From contig CM049322.1 of assembly GCA_026874595.1 (NCBI GenBank), positions 60,208,886-60,272,885 of the forward strand: a DNA stretch of 64,000 nucleotides, read 5' to 3'. Source of the DNA: Sipunculus nudus. Its lineage: Eukaryota > Annelida > Sipuncula > Golfingiida > Sipunculidae. The notes beneath the pieces are model-generated. The model did not search any database. It saw only the letters and a list, made by a program, of their open reading frames with translations, and was not told the DNA's origin. Shown here piece after piece: positions 12,214 through 24,559 of this stretch (position 1 is its first letter; every line of letters starts with the position of its first letter). The position numbers and the translations under genes are program-made.

Positions 12214-14677
12214 GGCCAAAAAAAACCCCTTTGTTTCCAGTAACATAGCAGAAAAATGTTGGGATAGTAGGTAGGTAAAAGTTTTTTTTTTCTTTTCTTT
12301 TTTCTTTTTTACATCCCATTTCATTACATGAGTTCAATGCTACATGGTCTCTATATGCTATCAATTAACACACAAAACACCTTAAATTTGTAATTACACG
12401 GACACACATGTATCTGAAATAGATATTTCGCCACGAATTAAGACATTCTGTATCAAAGTCTGACAGGTCCTTAAGTGTTGTTGCCTGATCTTCATCTTCG
12501 CTCACCGCAAATTTATGCAAAGACAACAAAGTTGCATTCAGGTAACTTGCCACAGTCCCGAGTGATGTCAGAAAATGTCTGATTAATTTTACCTTAAAAT
12601 TTGGAATTGAGACGTGGATTGGGGATAGGAAACAGGAATTTATTTTCCCTTGTCGTATTGTAAAAGCCGGCCAATTTGGATGATGCTATAATGGAAATAT
12701 TAATGATGGCTATCATATAGATTGTTGCAAGGTTAGTCAGATAGACAAAAAGTATAAATACCTTTAAATGCATGTTTATATTGGTTATCATAACTATTTA
12801 TGCAATGCAATAAATTGTTTTTGATGTTTGCAAATTAGTTAAAACATGGCATTTTATTGTCATGATTGTATCACCGGTATTGAGAAAATATTGATGTGTT
12901 TAATTCCAAACCATCCTGGGACTTAACAATTTTAAAAGGGTCCAAAGGATGTTGTTTGATTGTAAAAATTCAGTGTGTACCTGGAGGTTCCAGTGAAAAT
13001 ACGGATCTGATCTGCTAGTCGCTGTTTGTAGGTATTTATTTTGATCAGAAAAACAAACTCCCTTAATTCATGGAATCCCCAAAAAAGAGTTCCTTGGATT
13101 TATATTTGATTTAGTACAATTTTCATACTATTCTTAATCATTTTCTGAGCATAAAGTTTGTACTATCTGGAATTTTCAAGGAAAGATCAGAAAATTTGAT
13201 AAATTTCGCACAGATTGCCTGTGGGCATGATTGGCACTTAATCTAATTGACACATCATTCATATCACCAGGTCACTTCTTTTTGCCAAGGGCACATTTAA
13301 ATATATTGCTGGTTAACTGAATTGACTAGAAATATCCGAAGTTACCATGTGGATTTTCGTGGGAAACTGAAGTGGATTTGCAATCACTGATTTGCCAGAA
13401 AAGTCACTTGGCGCTCTGTTACCGTCAACTCACAACTGTCCAGAGGTCAGGAGCTCGAGCAATGCAGCTTGGGTGTGGAAAAAAATTCGGCTGTTCCTTT
13501 TAATGACACTGCGTACAACTGCTCAATTTAATATTCAAGATAATAAAGGGAGTGTACGCACAGGACGGAACAGCCTCCCGGAGCGCTACCGTGTCATGTA
13601 CGACTCTTTGTGACAACGCATACAGCCGCGTAGTTTTCACTGGCAATGTGGCTTCTTGGATGAGGGAATTCATCAAATAATACAAATATTACTGTTGAAA
13701 TGGAATATTTTGTTATATTAATATATATTAATAGGTGAAACAAGCCTACTTCATATCTCTGAATAACTTTGTTTAGACCATTTGACGTGAAAATCAGTAC
13801 TGCTGACCGTGTCCATTTTAAACTTCTGTTAGCAGTATCAAAGTTGAAAGAAAAGAAACTGCAGGGGAATTTGACTTGAGAAAGTGGTGACTTGTAAGGT
13901 GGAAAGATGAAATTCAGACATTTTTTGCTGCAAAAAGTTTCAAACATATACATTTAGTCCAGGAAATTTTGGATGCGAAAGAAAAATGATATGCTCAAAA
14001 CGTTTTTTGCTTAACCTTTGCCGAATGAAATGATCCCCCTCGTAATTGGTCGGTGCAAGTTTTGTCAGAAAACTCTGACAGTAGTATTGGTATATTTGCG
14101 TGTCTGTCAACGTAAGGTCTACCTCGTTTAATACCAGACAGTCGGACTTGAAAGCCTGGACTTCACATATATGTAAGCTTGGACCTCCAGCGACACATGT
14201 TAAGCGAAGATACACGGAGGTCGGCAAATGAGGAAATTTGACCAACTACATCAAAGACATTGTTAGGTCATTTATTAGAATAGACTCTTCATATTATATA
14301 ACAAGGCAACCTGATATAAGCTGCCATAAATTACAACAATTACATGTCAGGAAAAATAGAAGCTTCTAGAAGCATGCGTGTTTAACAGTGGTGAACTTTT
14401 GAAATACCAAATGTGTCAATAAACTTTATCCTGTGCGGTGACTCTTTGCAAACGTCAGCCTGACGGGGAATACTGAGAGCGCTTTTTCTTAAAAATAAAT
14501 ATAGCGGAAATCTGCACTGAAAAGGTCTGGCGGGAAAATTGGGACACTTTTTTTTCTACGAAGGCATGTATTTATTGCTTATTTTGGCATAAAAATCACT
14601 CTAAAAACTTCAGAGTCGGCTGGAAAAATTAGGGTCGGTCAGGTGACCGGAAACAAATTTTTTTTTTTTTTTTGGCC
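12214..14677. mobile_element. Possible 2.5-kb DNA transposon with GGCCAAAAAAAA ends, no transposase seen
   Basis: The left end GGCCAAAAAAAA..TTTGTTTCC is matched by the inverse of the right end (GGAAACAAATTT..TTGGCC at about 14649-14677). The same GGCCAAAA terminus bounds the short MITE at 21863-22200. Between the ends are AT-rich unique sequences and a CpG-richer stretch at about 13390-13650, with no recognised transposase. Flanking TAG and TAA do not match as a duplication. The element status is inferred and may be two unrelated fragments. Confidence 0.35.
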
Positions 14678-15485
14678 TAAGGTACACAGGGTTGGATCCA
14701 GAATTTAGGAAAGGAGGGTCCAACCCAGGAGGACAAAAGACAAAACCAAAATAAGGGTCCCCAGGTCTGGTTATGGAGGGGTCCAGGCTGCATAAATTAG
14801 TCTGAAACCTTTCAAAAAAGGTTGTGGCAGCTGAAAAAGGGTGTTCCTGACACTATGGACCCCATGGTTCTGCTTCTGGCACAAAAACTTCCAGAATTTT
14901 AGATAAATTTACTCAGTAATGCATTAAATTGCAAATTAACAAATCCTGGTCTCTCTGCCAGATCTACCCACATTGAGGTTGTATATTTATTGTTCAGGTT
15001 ACAGCAGGAGCACCTAGACCTCAGGCCAAGGTCTTCCACACAAAGGTCTTGAGTGTCTTTAAAAGTTGCCTGGATTGCAATCTTTCTGCAGTGTCTATAA
15101 ATTATGCTTGAAGCAAAGAAAAACTCTACAATGAAAAATTTAAAGGCAGAAGCTACAATCAGGAGAGACCAACATCAGCATTAAAAAAATTGCTTGAGGA
15201 TTTCACTGGGACACAGACTGTAGGCCTTAGGCCAAGACCTTCAGCACATGGATACTGCTCACTCTCCTCAATATATGTAATAGGGGTGGATGCATGAAGC
15301 TGAGTTTAACCAGAAAGACTCTATAAAGGCAAAGGCAGAAGACACAGTCAAGTCACATTGTAAGTGATATTGGACAGTAAATTACCAAAAAGTTCACTAC
15401 TGGATATAAAGCCGAGGTAAACTGGCACAAGCTGAGTTAATACTGTTTGGATCACAAACGTTTATGAGGTAGCACACCTTGACAG
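14678..15485. other. No gene seen; AT-rich sequence upstream of a candidate exon
   Basis: No exon with good splice sites and no recognised element. Roughly 14690-14880 resembles the old-repeat style text seen again near 25575-25750 (GGGTCC..AGGAAGAC / AGGTTGTGGCAGCT), so it may be a degraded dispersed repeat. Confidence 0.35.
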
Positions 15486-15607
15486 GTGGTGACAGTACAG
15501 GTGCTGCTACAGCTGACTATGAGGGCACACAGCCAAACTCGCCTCCCACTCAGCTACAGCAGCCACAGCACAACAGTAAAGAAAGTCTCTATTCCTGTGT
15601 TCTACAG
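15486..15607 (+). CDS. Candidate internal exon of an unrecognised protein
   Basis: A 122-bp stretch clearly richer in GC than its surroundings is open in one frame and reads as a polar Gln/Pro/Ser/Thr-rich segment (TADYEGTQPNSPPTQLQQ..), then NSKESLYSCVLQ. The right edge is CTACAG followed by GTGATA, a fair donor that would be phase 0. The left edge is unclear: three CAG acceptors (ending 15485, 15500 and 15512) are all in phase 1 and all have weak pyrimidine tracts. I do not recognise the family. It could join to 33431-33491, whose acceptor is also phase 0. Composition and frame are seen; exon status is inference. Confidence 0.3.
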
Positions 15608-15867
15608 GTGATACTTATTTTCAAAAAAACTTCATCAGTTGGCATTAACGGAGTCTTGTTTGTATTGTGTACGTGTTACTTACAGCTTGGGATCTCACTG
15701 GCTTGGTGCTATTAAGGGCTGTGTGTGGTTCTGATTATTTACTTGTGCAATATGGTCTGCTGTCCCTGACATATTCATGGTTTAAGCATTGGGTAAATGT
15801 CTTGTTGTTATTACCTCTACACAGGCACTTGCTTATACACCTATGTATGAATTTTTGTTCCTCATTC

Positions 15868-16530
15868 TGTGTATCAGTCTGTCTCTCTGTGTGTGTATCA
15901 GTCTGTCTTTCTCTGTATGTATCAGTCTGTTTCTCTCTGTGTGTATTAGTCTGTCTCTCTCTCTGTGTATCAGTCTGTCTTTCTCTGTGTGTATCAGTCT
16001 GTCTCTCTCTCTGTGTATCAGTCTGTCTCTCTCTGTATGTATCAGTCTGTCTCTCTGTATATGTATCAGTCTGTCTCTCTCTCTGTGTCTCAGTCTGTCT
16101 CTCTCTCTGTGTCTCAGTTTGTCTTTTTCTGTGTGTATCAGTCTGTCTCTCTCTGTGTGTCTCAGTCTGTCTCTCTCTCTGTGTATCAGTCTGTCTCTCT
16201 CTCTGTCTCAGTCTGTCTCTCTCTCTCTCTGTATCAGTCTGTCTCTCTCTGTGTGTCTCAGTCTGTCTCTCTCTCTGTGTATCAGTCTGTCTCTCTCTGT
16301 GTGTCTCAGTCTGTCTTTCTCTGTGTGTATCAGTCTGCCTGTCTCTGTGTGTATCAGTCTGTCCCTCTCTGTCTGTATCAGTCTATCTCTCTCTCTGTGT
16401 CTCAGTCTGTCTCTCTCTCTGTCTTTTAGTCTGTCTGTCCCTCTGTTTATCAGTCTGTCTGTTTTTCTTTCCATCAGTCCATTTGTCCCTCTGTCTATCA
16501 GTCTGTTTCTGTCTATCAGCCTGTCTTTTA
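15868..16530. repeat. Pyrimidine-rich 24-bp minisatellite (CAGTCTGTCTCTCTCTGTGT)
   Basis: About 27 units of CAGTCTGTCTCTCTCTGTGT plus TAT or CTC variants on the + strand give three long but meaningless overlapping Leu/Ser/Val/Cys frames and one Arg/Asp/Leu frame on the other strand. It ends in diverged units near 16530. Confidence 0.9.
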
Positions 16531-16865
16531 CATTAGTTATTGTGGTTTGTTGGTGTTTGCACCCTGTAGGCCATGTCCTCTCATCAGTTTGTCTGTCTTT
16601 AACTGTCATCAGCCTAGTTAAACAGAGCTTGTAATACATGATACTACAGCTAATATTTTGTCTATCTGATTGTCTGTTTTATTGTAAACTAGAGAGCAAC
16701 AGCTCGATGATGGTTAACAGTCTTGAATCATGTCTGTCTGTTTGATACCTCCTTCACAGAGTGTGATGAAGGTTATATATTCACCCAGTTCTAGGAGTTC
16801 TTCTGTCAGTATGTCAGTTTGTCTGTGTATTCAGGATAAGCCAGGATAAATTTCAAAATATTAAC

Positions 16866-17312
16866 ATTTGTGTACAATTGTTCAGTTGGCAATGCTCCGG
16901 TGTACTTGACTGAACTTCTTAAATCATCTGAGGTGAAAAGGCCCGGACTGCGCTCAGAAAATACTTTGAACTCATTGTATATTATTCCTTTTAACAAGAG
17001 AAAGACTTTTAATGATAGAAGCTTTGGATCTATTGGTCCTAAATTGTGGAACGTTCTTCCAGATTATATTAAGCAATCTGCCTCATGCAACACTTTTATA
17101 TTTTAGTAATTTCTGTTCACTCTTTTAACTTGAATATCTGACAAATCTATTTTAACTTTGTATATGTTTGTCAGATATGTATGTAGGTTTTACAGTGGTC
17201 TTATTATGCTCTTTAAATGTTCTTTTATATACTGTGCTGTGTACAACGCCACTGGATATATATGTATAATAGTAGGTGTTTAATCAAATAAAACGTTTCA
17301 AGTTTCAAGTAT
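16866..17312 (+). mobile_element. 3' fragment of a non-LTR retrotransposon (CR1/jockey-like), broken
   Basis: About 79 codons end the reverse-transcriptase polyprotein: YNCSVGNAPVYLTELL near the start and RSFGSIGPKLWNVLPDYIKQS before the stop at 17106. This is the characteristic extreme C-terminus of CR1/jockey-type LINE ORF2. A short 3' tail follows, ending at AATAAAACG then a TTTCAAG repeat, the usual short-repeat 3' end of such elements. The catalytic reverse-transcriptase and endonuclease parts are absent, as expected from 5' truncation during insertion. Family membership follows from the C-terminal motif; the exact clade is uncertain. Confidence 0.8.
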
Positions 17313-17599
17313 TCAAGATAACTTGGTGTATTGAATGGATTCAAATGTTATATATTTAAGGTTAGGTTCTGAGTATATGAGTAAGATATGGTATAGAGCA
17401 TATCTGCTTATTGCTGAGTTGAATTCAGGTTCAGTTGAATCAGGTTTTGCTTATTACCATTGGCTGTAGATCACTGACCACTGGTCAGTGTCTTCTGCAC
17501 CAGCTAAGTCTATTTTTAATTGAATATTGATCAGTAGATACTGACAGTAGATCTGTGATGGCTACACAACAGGGGATATGTGTATTATATACAAAACAA
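17313..17599. other. No gene seen; short AT-rich spacer
   Basis: Between the LINE tail and the 41-bp satellite; no signals recognised. Confidence 0.4.
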
Positions 17600-18991
17600 T
17601 GAGATATATCAGCAGGCAGGCTGTTGTTACAGGTGGTGTCCTGATGAGATATATCAGCAGTCTGTGGTTACAGTTGGTGTCCTGATGAGATATATCAGCA
17701 GTCTGTCGTTACAGGTGGTGTCCTGATGAGATATATCAGCAGCGCGTTGTTACAGGTGGTGTCCTGATGAGATATATCAGCAGTCTGTCGTTACAGGTGG
17801 TGTCCTGATGAGATATATCAGCAGGCAGGCTGTTGTTACAGGTGGTGTCCTGATGAGATATATCAGCAGTCTGTGGTTACAGTGGTTACAGGTGGTGACC
17901 TGATGAGATATATCAGCAGTCTGTGGTTACAGGTGGTGTCCTGATGAGATATATCAGCAGTCTGTGGTTACAGTTGGTGTCCTGATGAGATATATCAGCA
18001 GTCTGTGGTTACAGGTGGTGTCCTGATGAGATATATCAGCAGGCTGTTGTTACAGGTGGTGTCCTGATGAGATATATCAGCAGTCTGTGGTTACAGGTGG
18101 TGTCCTGATGATATATATCGGCAGTCTGTGGTTACAGGTGGTGTCCTGATGAGATATATCAGCAGGCAGGCTGTTGTTACAGGTGGTGTCCTGATGAGAT
18201 ATATCAGCAGTCTGTGGTTACAGGTGGTGACCTGATGAGATATATCAGCAGTCTGTGGTTACAGGTGGTGTCCTGATGAGATATATCAGCAGTCTGTGGT
18301 TACAGGTGGTGTCCTGATGAGATATATCAGCAGTCTGTGGTTACAGGTGGTGTCCTGATGAGATATATTAGCAGCCTGTTGTTACAGGTGGTGTCCTGAT
18401 GAGATATATCTACAGTCTGTGGTTACAGGTGGTGTCCTGATGAGATATATCAGCAGTCTGTTGTTACAGGTGGTGTCCTGATGAGATATATCAGCAGTCT
18501 GTGGTTACAGGTGGTGTTCTGATGAGATATATCAGCAGGCAGTCTGTGGTTACAGGTGGTGTCCTGATGAGATATATCAGCAGACAGTCTGTGGTTACAG
18601 GTGGTGTCCTGATGAGATATATCAGCAGTCTGTGGTTATAGTTGGTGTCCTGATGAGATATATCAGCAGTCTGTGGTTACAGGTGGTGACCTGATGAGAT
18701 ATATCAGCAGTCTGTGGTTATAGGTGGTGACCTGATGAGATATATCAGCAGTCTGTGGTTACAGGTGGTGTCCTGATGAGATATATCAGCAGTCTGTGGT
18801 TACAGGTGGTTTCCTGATGAGATATATCAGCAGGCTGTTGTTACAGGTGGTGGCCTGATGAGATATATCTACAGTCTGTGGTTACAGGTGGTGTCCTGAT
18901 GAGATATATCAGCAGTCTGTTGTTACAGGTGGTGTCCTGATGAGATATATCAGCAGTCTGTGGTTACAGGTGGTGTTCTGATGAGATATAT
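17600..18991. repeat. 41-bp satellite, left part (about 34 units)
   Basis: The unit contains CCTGATGAGATATATCAGCAG and TCTGTGGTTACAGGTGGTG. Some units carry a GGCA or GACA insertion after CAGCA. The array is interrupted by an LTR insertion at 18992 and resumes at 19773, so both parts were one array. Confidence 0.95.
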
Positions 18992-19772
18992 TGTTATGGA
19001 GTAGGAAAGTGCATATTTGTGACTTAACACATATTTCAAGGAATATTTCACATTTCATATTTCACAAATACAAGCTCAGTTTCAGGCATGTCAGACTGAA
19101 CAATGAATGACTTCTCATAATTGATGACACCCGACAACCAGTCATCTGGTCACACATATATAGGCTTCTCTCCCAGTTTAATCAGAGAACAGTACACCAA
19201 ACCATTAAGGTCTATTTTAAGTCTGTACAAACAGAAATAGTGTCACAGAATGACTTATGTGTTTAGTCTTTATGAGGGAATGGTAGAACACAATTAAAAC
19301 ATGTTATTTTATGAGACTCCGCATGTGTATATAAGCACCGTTCTCCAAATAGGACTTGTAGGTCAGTCTATAACTGGATGTATGTCAGGTCAGATTTGGG
19401 ATTTTCCACAGAACTTTTGTCCAATCAGATCTCACGAAAGTTGGGTAGAACACTTACAACTCTGATGTAATTGTGACCTACTTTGGGTCATCCAATAAGG
19501 TTAAGCTTTTACGACGAAATGCAGAAATATGGATATGTACATCTCATATGTCACGTGAAAGCTCTGTAACAAAACTATCTGTAGTGCGCACTGAGAGAGA
19601 GTGAGTCAGGGAGCCTGGGCGGCTCTCTCAGAGAGAGAGACTGTCCCAGACTGCTTGCTATTGAATAAAGACTTCTGTCATCAAACTGGTCTTGGAACAT
19701 TGTCAGCCATGTGCACCAGCGACCCATATGTGATACAGGTGGGGACATCCCCATCACCCCACCTTTGTATCA
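18992..19772 (+). mobile_element. Solo LTR inserted in the 41-bp satellite, ATAT target duplication
   Basis: It starts TGTTATGGAGTA and ends TTTGTATCA, so has TG..CA ends. It is flanked by ATAT at 18988-18991 and 19773-19776; removing one ATAT restores an intact satellite unit (GAGATATATCAGCAG). Its sequence is a diverged relative, in the opposite written orientation, of the LTRs at 27084-27798 and 30627-31345. Only one LTR is present, so the internal part was lost by LTR-LTR recombination or never present. Confidence 0.85.
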
Positions 19773-20489
19773 ATATCAGCAGGCAGTCTGTGGTTACAGG
19801 TGGTGTCCTGATGAGATATATTAGCAGACAGTCTGTGGTTACAGGTGGTGTTCTGATGAGATATATCAGCAGGCAGTCTGTGGTTACAGGTGGTGTCCTG
19901 ATGAGATATATCAGCAGTCTGTGGTTACAGGTGGTGTCCTGATGAGATATATCAGCAGTCTGTTGTTACAGGTGGTGTCCTGATGAGATATATCAGCAGC
20001 CAGTTGTTACAGGTGGTGTCCTGATGAGATATATCAGCAGGCAGGCTGTTGTTACAGGTGTTGTCCTGATGAGATATATCAGCAGCCTGTTGTTACAGGT
20101 GGTGTCCTGATTGGATATTTCAGCAGTCTGTGGTTACAGGTGGTGTCCTGATGAGATATATCAGCAGCCAGTTGTTACAGGTGGTGTCCTGATGAGATAT
20201 ATCAGCAGGCAGGCTGTTGTTACAGGTGGTGTCCTGATGAGATATATCAGCAGCCTGTTGTTACAGGTGGTGTCCTGATGAGATATATCAGCAGTCTGTG
20301 GTTACAGGTGGTGTCCTGATGAGATATATCAGCAGGCAGGCTGCTGTTACAGGTGGTGTCCTGATGAGATATATCAGCAGTTTGTGGTTACAGGTGGTGT
20401 CCTGATGAGATATATCAGAAGTCTGTTGTTACAGATGGTGTCCTGATGAGATATATCAGCAGTCTGTTGTTACAGGTGGTGTCCTGATG
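19773..20489. repeat. 41-bp satellite, right part (about 17 units)
   Basis: Continuation of the array at 17600-18991 with the same unit and the same GGCA-containing variants. The last unit runs into unique sequence at about 20490. Confidence 0.95.
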
Positions 20490-20741
20490 TTACAGGAATA
20501 AATAGCTAAAATGAAACATGTTATCAATATTTACCATCAACCAGCAGTAGATACAATGTTATTGAGGGCAGTGATGTAATGGTTAATGTGCTCAGTAAAA
20601 ACATATACATATGTCAGACCATGTACTGTTTGCAACGATGGAAACCCTCAGTAAATAATCTAAAGCTTTCAATATCAGCTAAACAGAAGCAATAAAAGCA
20701 AACAGCATATAAATCATTCTCAGTTGCAAGTTGTTACTGAA

Positions 20742-21716
20742 ATCATTCTCAGTGTGGTCCTGCTGGGGTGTTCACTCTAGTTGTAACTGAACCAGTCTCA
20801 GTGTGGTCCTGCTGGGGTGTTCACATAAACAGTCTCAGTGTGGTCCTGCTTGGATGTTCACATAAACAGTCTCAGTGTGGTCCTGCTGGGGTGTTCACAT
20901 AAACAGTCTCAGTGTGGTCCTGCTGGGATGTCCACATAATCAGTCACAGTGTGGTCCTGCTGGGGTGTTCACATAAACAGTCTCAGTGTGGTCCTGCTGG
21001 GGTGTTCACATAAACAGTCTCAGTGTGGTCCTGCTGGGGTGTTCACATAAACAGTCAGTGTGGTCCTGCTGGGATGTTCACATAAACAGTCTCAGTGTGG
21101 TCCTGCTGGGATGTTCACATAATCAGTCTCAGTGTGGTCCTGCTGGGGTGTTCACATAAACAGTCTCAGTGTGGTCCTGCTGGGGTGTTCACATAAACAG
21201 TCTCAGTGTGTTCCTGCTGGGGTGTTCACATAAACAGTCTCAGTGTGGTCCTGCTGGGGTGTTCACATAAACAGTCTCAGTGTGTTCCTGCTGGGGTGTT
21301 CACATAAACAGTCTCAGTGTGGTCCTGCTGGGGTGTTCACATAAACAGTCTCAGTGTGGTCCTGCTGGGGTGTTCACATAAACAGTCTCAGTGTGGTCCT
21401 GCTGGGATGTTCACATAATCAGTCTCAGTGTGGTCCTGCTGGGGTGTTCACATAAACAGTCTCAGTGTGGTCCTGCTGGGGTGTTCACATAAACAGTCTC
21501 AGTGTGGTCCTGCTGGGGTGTTCACATAAACAGTCTCAGTGTGGTCCTGCTGGGGTGTTCACATGAACAGTCTCAGTGTGGTCCTGCTTGGATGTTCACA
21601 TAAACAGTCTCAGTGTGGTCCTGCTGGGGTGTTCACATAAACAGTCTCAGTGTGGTCCTGCTGGGATGTCCACATAATCAGTCACAGTGTGGTCCTGCTG
21701 GGGTGTTCACTCTTGC
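20742..21716. repeat. 37-bp satellite (about 26 units)
   Basis: The unit has AGTCTCAGTGTGGTCCTGCTG then GGGTGTTCACATAAAC. Variants include GGATGT for GGGTGT and AATCAG for AAACAG. A block of neighbouring units (TTGGATG .. GGGATGTCC .. AATCAGTCACAG) occurs at both ends, at about 20850-20965 and 21590-21695, pointing to a multi-unit duplication. Confidence 0.95.
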
Positions 21717-21862
21717 CATTTCTGAAACCAGTATGTGATAACATGTTTATGTTTATGGTGCTGGTCTCTTGTAGATTTTGCTCTTGGATGTCGTGTATAC
21801 ATTTGTTACATTTGTACTACAATTGAACAATACACCAAAGTAACATGACTTAAAGCACTTAA

Positions 21863-22200
21863 GGCCAAAAAAAATAAAAGGTATGGTTCTCAGGCACCGC
21901 CTGCATCAATTTTAAACCCCCACATCAAACATTTTTATTTCGATTTTCCCCAGTAAGTTACCAATTTTGAACTACAGCCACTCGGACATTTCTTTCAAGA
22001 AGATAAAATCATACACTTTCCTTTGTTATGTAGTACTTTTACTTGTTTAGCAAAATAAATCTGTTATTATCATGCTTTTCCCTTATCATTTGACATTTTT
22101 ATCGAAACATACCAAAAAATTAAAAATAAAAAAAGCGCCCGCCCGCATTGATTTCTGAAAAAAAGTGCCTGAGAACCATACCTGTTTTTTTATTTTGGCC
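21863..22200. mobile_element. MITE, 338 bp, GGCC ends and TAA target duplication
   Basis: Terminal inverted repeats of about 35 bp: the left arm contains GGCCAAAAAAAATAAAA and GGTATGGTTCTCAGGCAC; the right arm contains GTGCCTGAGAACCATACC and TATTTTGGCC. TAA at 21860-21862 and 22201-22203 fits a 3-bp target duplication, typical of PIF/Harbinger-type elements. The interior is non-coding. Confidence 0.85.
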
Positions 22201-22319
22201 TAACGTTTCCATATATAGCCTGTGAGAAGTAAACAGTAGTTGCCCTGAGGGCTGAACTGTTATTTTTGAACTTTGACCCAGTGTGAAGTTTTGTACCAGT
22301 CTTTTTACACTCCCGAGGC

Positions 22320-22960
22320 AGCGGAAATCTTGCGCTTCTAAAGAAGCAACTGATTTTCACGCTGCCAGCTTTGACCGTTTATGATATATTTAGACACCAG
22401 ATGGGGGTTCGTTGTCCGCTGAAATAAACGTGCGTATGATGTGACAAGCAGCCAACCAGATGCCAATAAACAAACACTCGACAGGCATCCTGGCTCTGCC
22501 CATTGCTGCGCTTCAAGCGCCGCTTGATGAGTTTCCGGTCAAATTTAAATTGCTCCCTCTGCATTCTTGCATCATCGACTGATTTGATTATGGCATTATG
22601 ACTGTTTTTGCGTAGCCATGTATCTGTTGTCTGCGGAACTGAAACAAGCCAGCGAGGTGTGCACGCAGCCTTTGTTGATACATTTCGTTTGAATTACATC
22701 TCACTGGCCGAGCATCCTATGTGACCAAGGCCCTAAGCAAACCACTCTCTGAGCCTGTGACCTGTTCAGACGGTTACGCGGGGCAATGAGCTGTCACTCA
22801 AAAAGAAATAAACATGATTGGCTCCGTTTATTCCTCGCTTGGCTTTGTCTTCCAGCACAAGATCTCATGTGATTGGACAAAAATACAGTGCTCCCCTCTG
22901 GTGTAGCAATTCAGGATACGAGGTCATAACAAACAGCGCCTTACGATATAGGTAGTGGCC
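22320..22960. promoter_or_regulatory. CpG-richer low-copy stretch with two CCAAT-type sites
   Basis: This segment is less AT-rich than its flanks, has frequent CG dinucleotides and no similarity to the repeats elsewhere in the window. Inverted CCAAT boxes lie at 22817-22821 (TGATTGGCTCC context) and 22872-22876 (GTGATTGGACA context). No exon could be placed next to it. Possible promoter, conserved non-coding element or old unrecognised repeat. Confidence 0.25.
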
Positions 22961-23367
22961 CTATGGGTAAAGCACTGTGTAAAGAGCGTACAGTCTTCTG
23001 AGTTCATGATTTCTTTGTAGTTAACTTCTGTTGTAACATCCAGTCCTGGCATGTAAATAAACAATGCCAACATTGTCATTCAGAAATGAAATGTTGTCTG
23101 TCCATGTGTTTAATAATTATATTCATGTTGTAAGATTTTAATTAACAACAACTTTGATGCCTCAGCCATATTTATATTAAGCAGGTTTATACATTTGCTT
23201 AAAGGTACACGAGGCACCATGACTTGTACATTTTGCTTTTAATACTGGGGAACAGGTAGTTTATAAATTATAAATGTAAGGTAAACTCACTTTCTACCAA
23301 CCTCACTGACAATATTCCATTTTAATTTCAATTTACATTACAAAATTAAGATATATATATATCTTAT
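22961..23367. other. No gene seen; AT-rich spacer
   Basis: Includes a short ATAT run at about 23350-23362 directly before the family A element. No exon signals. Confidence 0.4.
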
Positions 23368-24540
23368 TGTATCCCCAAAGTCGGGGGATACTATGTTTGC
23401 ATACCGGTCCCGCCGCCGCCGCATATAAATCTTGTTGGCCCGATAACTCAAAAAATATTTCATGGATCTTTACCAAACTTGGTATATGTATAGGTATGGG
23501 TGAGTGGATGACGCCTATTTAAAATGAGGTCATGACCTTGACTAGGAGAGTGTCCTTGACCTTGAATAGGTCCAATTTTGGGGAAAATCACACAAATTCT
23601 TAAATATCTCAAGAAATCTTGCATGGATTGGTCCCAAAATCAAGTTGATGGAAGATCATGGATAGGGTTGTCATGTTCCAGAAACTGGTGGCGCCGCCTA
23701 TTATTCTTTACTTGTTTTTGTGCCGTTTAATACCCCCAAAATTGCTACTTGACAGTACTGTAAGCATTATAAGTCAAAAACTAATGGACAGATTTCTTTT
23801 ATATTATGCATATACATAGATATGGGTTATGGGATGAAGTTTTTTTTTAAAATTGTGGTCATGAACTTTCCTATGAGAGTGGCCTTGACCTTAAATAATG
23901 TCATATATGGTGAAAATCACACAAAATCATTAATATCTCAATAAGGGATGCATGGATTGGTCCAAAAATCAACTTGACCGAAGATCTTGGAAAGTAATGT
24001 CATGTACCGGAAACAGGTGGTGCCACCTGTTATTCTTTTACTTGTTTTCGGGCCTTTTATTACCCCCATCATTGCCACTTAACAGTACTGTGAGCATTAT
24101 AAGTCAGAAACTATCAGACAGATTTCTTTCATATTATGCATATACATAGACATGGGTTATGGGATGATGTATATATAAATTGGGGTCATGACCTTTCCTA
24201 TTAGAGTGGCCTTGACCTTGAATATTCCCATATATGGTGAAAATCGCACAAAATCATTAATATCTCAATAAGGGATGCATTGATTGGTCCAAAAATCAAC
24301 TTGACCGAAGATCTTGGATAGTGTTGTCATGTACCGGAAACTGATGGCGCCACCTGTTATTCTTTTACTTGTTTTCCTGCCGTTTAATACCCCATCATTG
24401 CCACTTAACAGTACTGTGAGCATTATAAGTCATAAACTAATGGACAGATTTTTTTCATATTATGCATATACATAGACATGGGTTAGGGGATGATATATAT
24501 TGAAATTGGGGTCATGACCTTTTCTATGAGAGTGATCCTT
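23368..24540 (+). mobile_element. Family A Helitron2-like element, 5' end and tandem body, 3' end missing
   Basis: The 5' end TGTATCCCC is followed after AAAGTC by GGGGGATACTATG (a terminal hairpin) and CCGCCGCCGC. The body holds roughly 300-bp units, each with CAGTACTGTGAGCATTATAAG, GGGGTCATGACC, a CTTGACCTTGAATA block and a GGTGGCGCCACC-type palindrome (about 23690, 24015, 24345). It stops abruptly at about 24540 without the 3' hairpin. Confidence 0.75.
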
Positions 24541-24559
24541 TCTATGAGTGTGGTCTGAT

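Noticed and set aside
15667-16639. Long overlapping Ser/Leu/Cys/Val-rich and Arg/Asp-rich frames
   Set aside because: They are translations of a pyrimidine-rich 24-bp repeat in all frames.
17600-20489. CTGATGAG in every 41-bp unit resembles the hammerhead ribozyme core
   Set aside because: The unit lacks the GAAA segment and a matching stem III/cleavage UH arrangement, so no hammerhead fold can form. The same applies to CTGATGAGGATAC near 33067.
17600-21716. CRISPR-like arrays
   Set aside because: Units are contiguous with no unique spacers, and the genome is eukaryotic.
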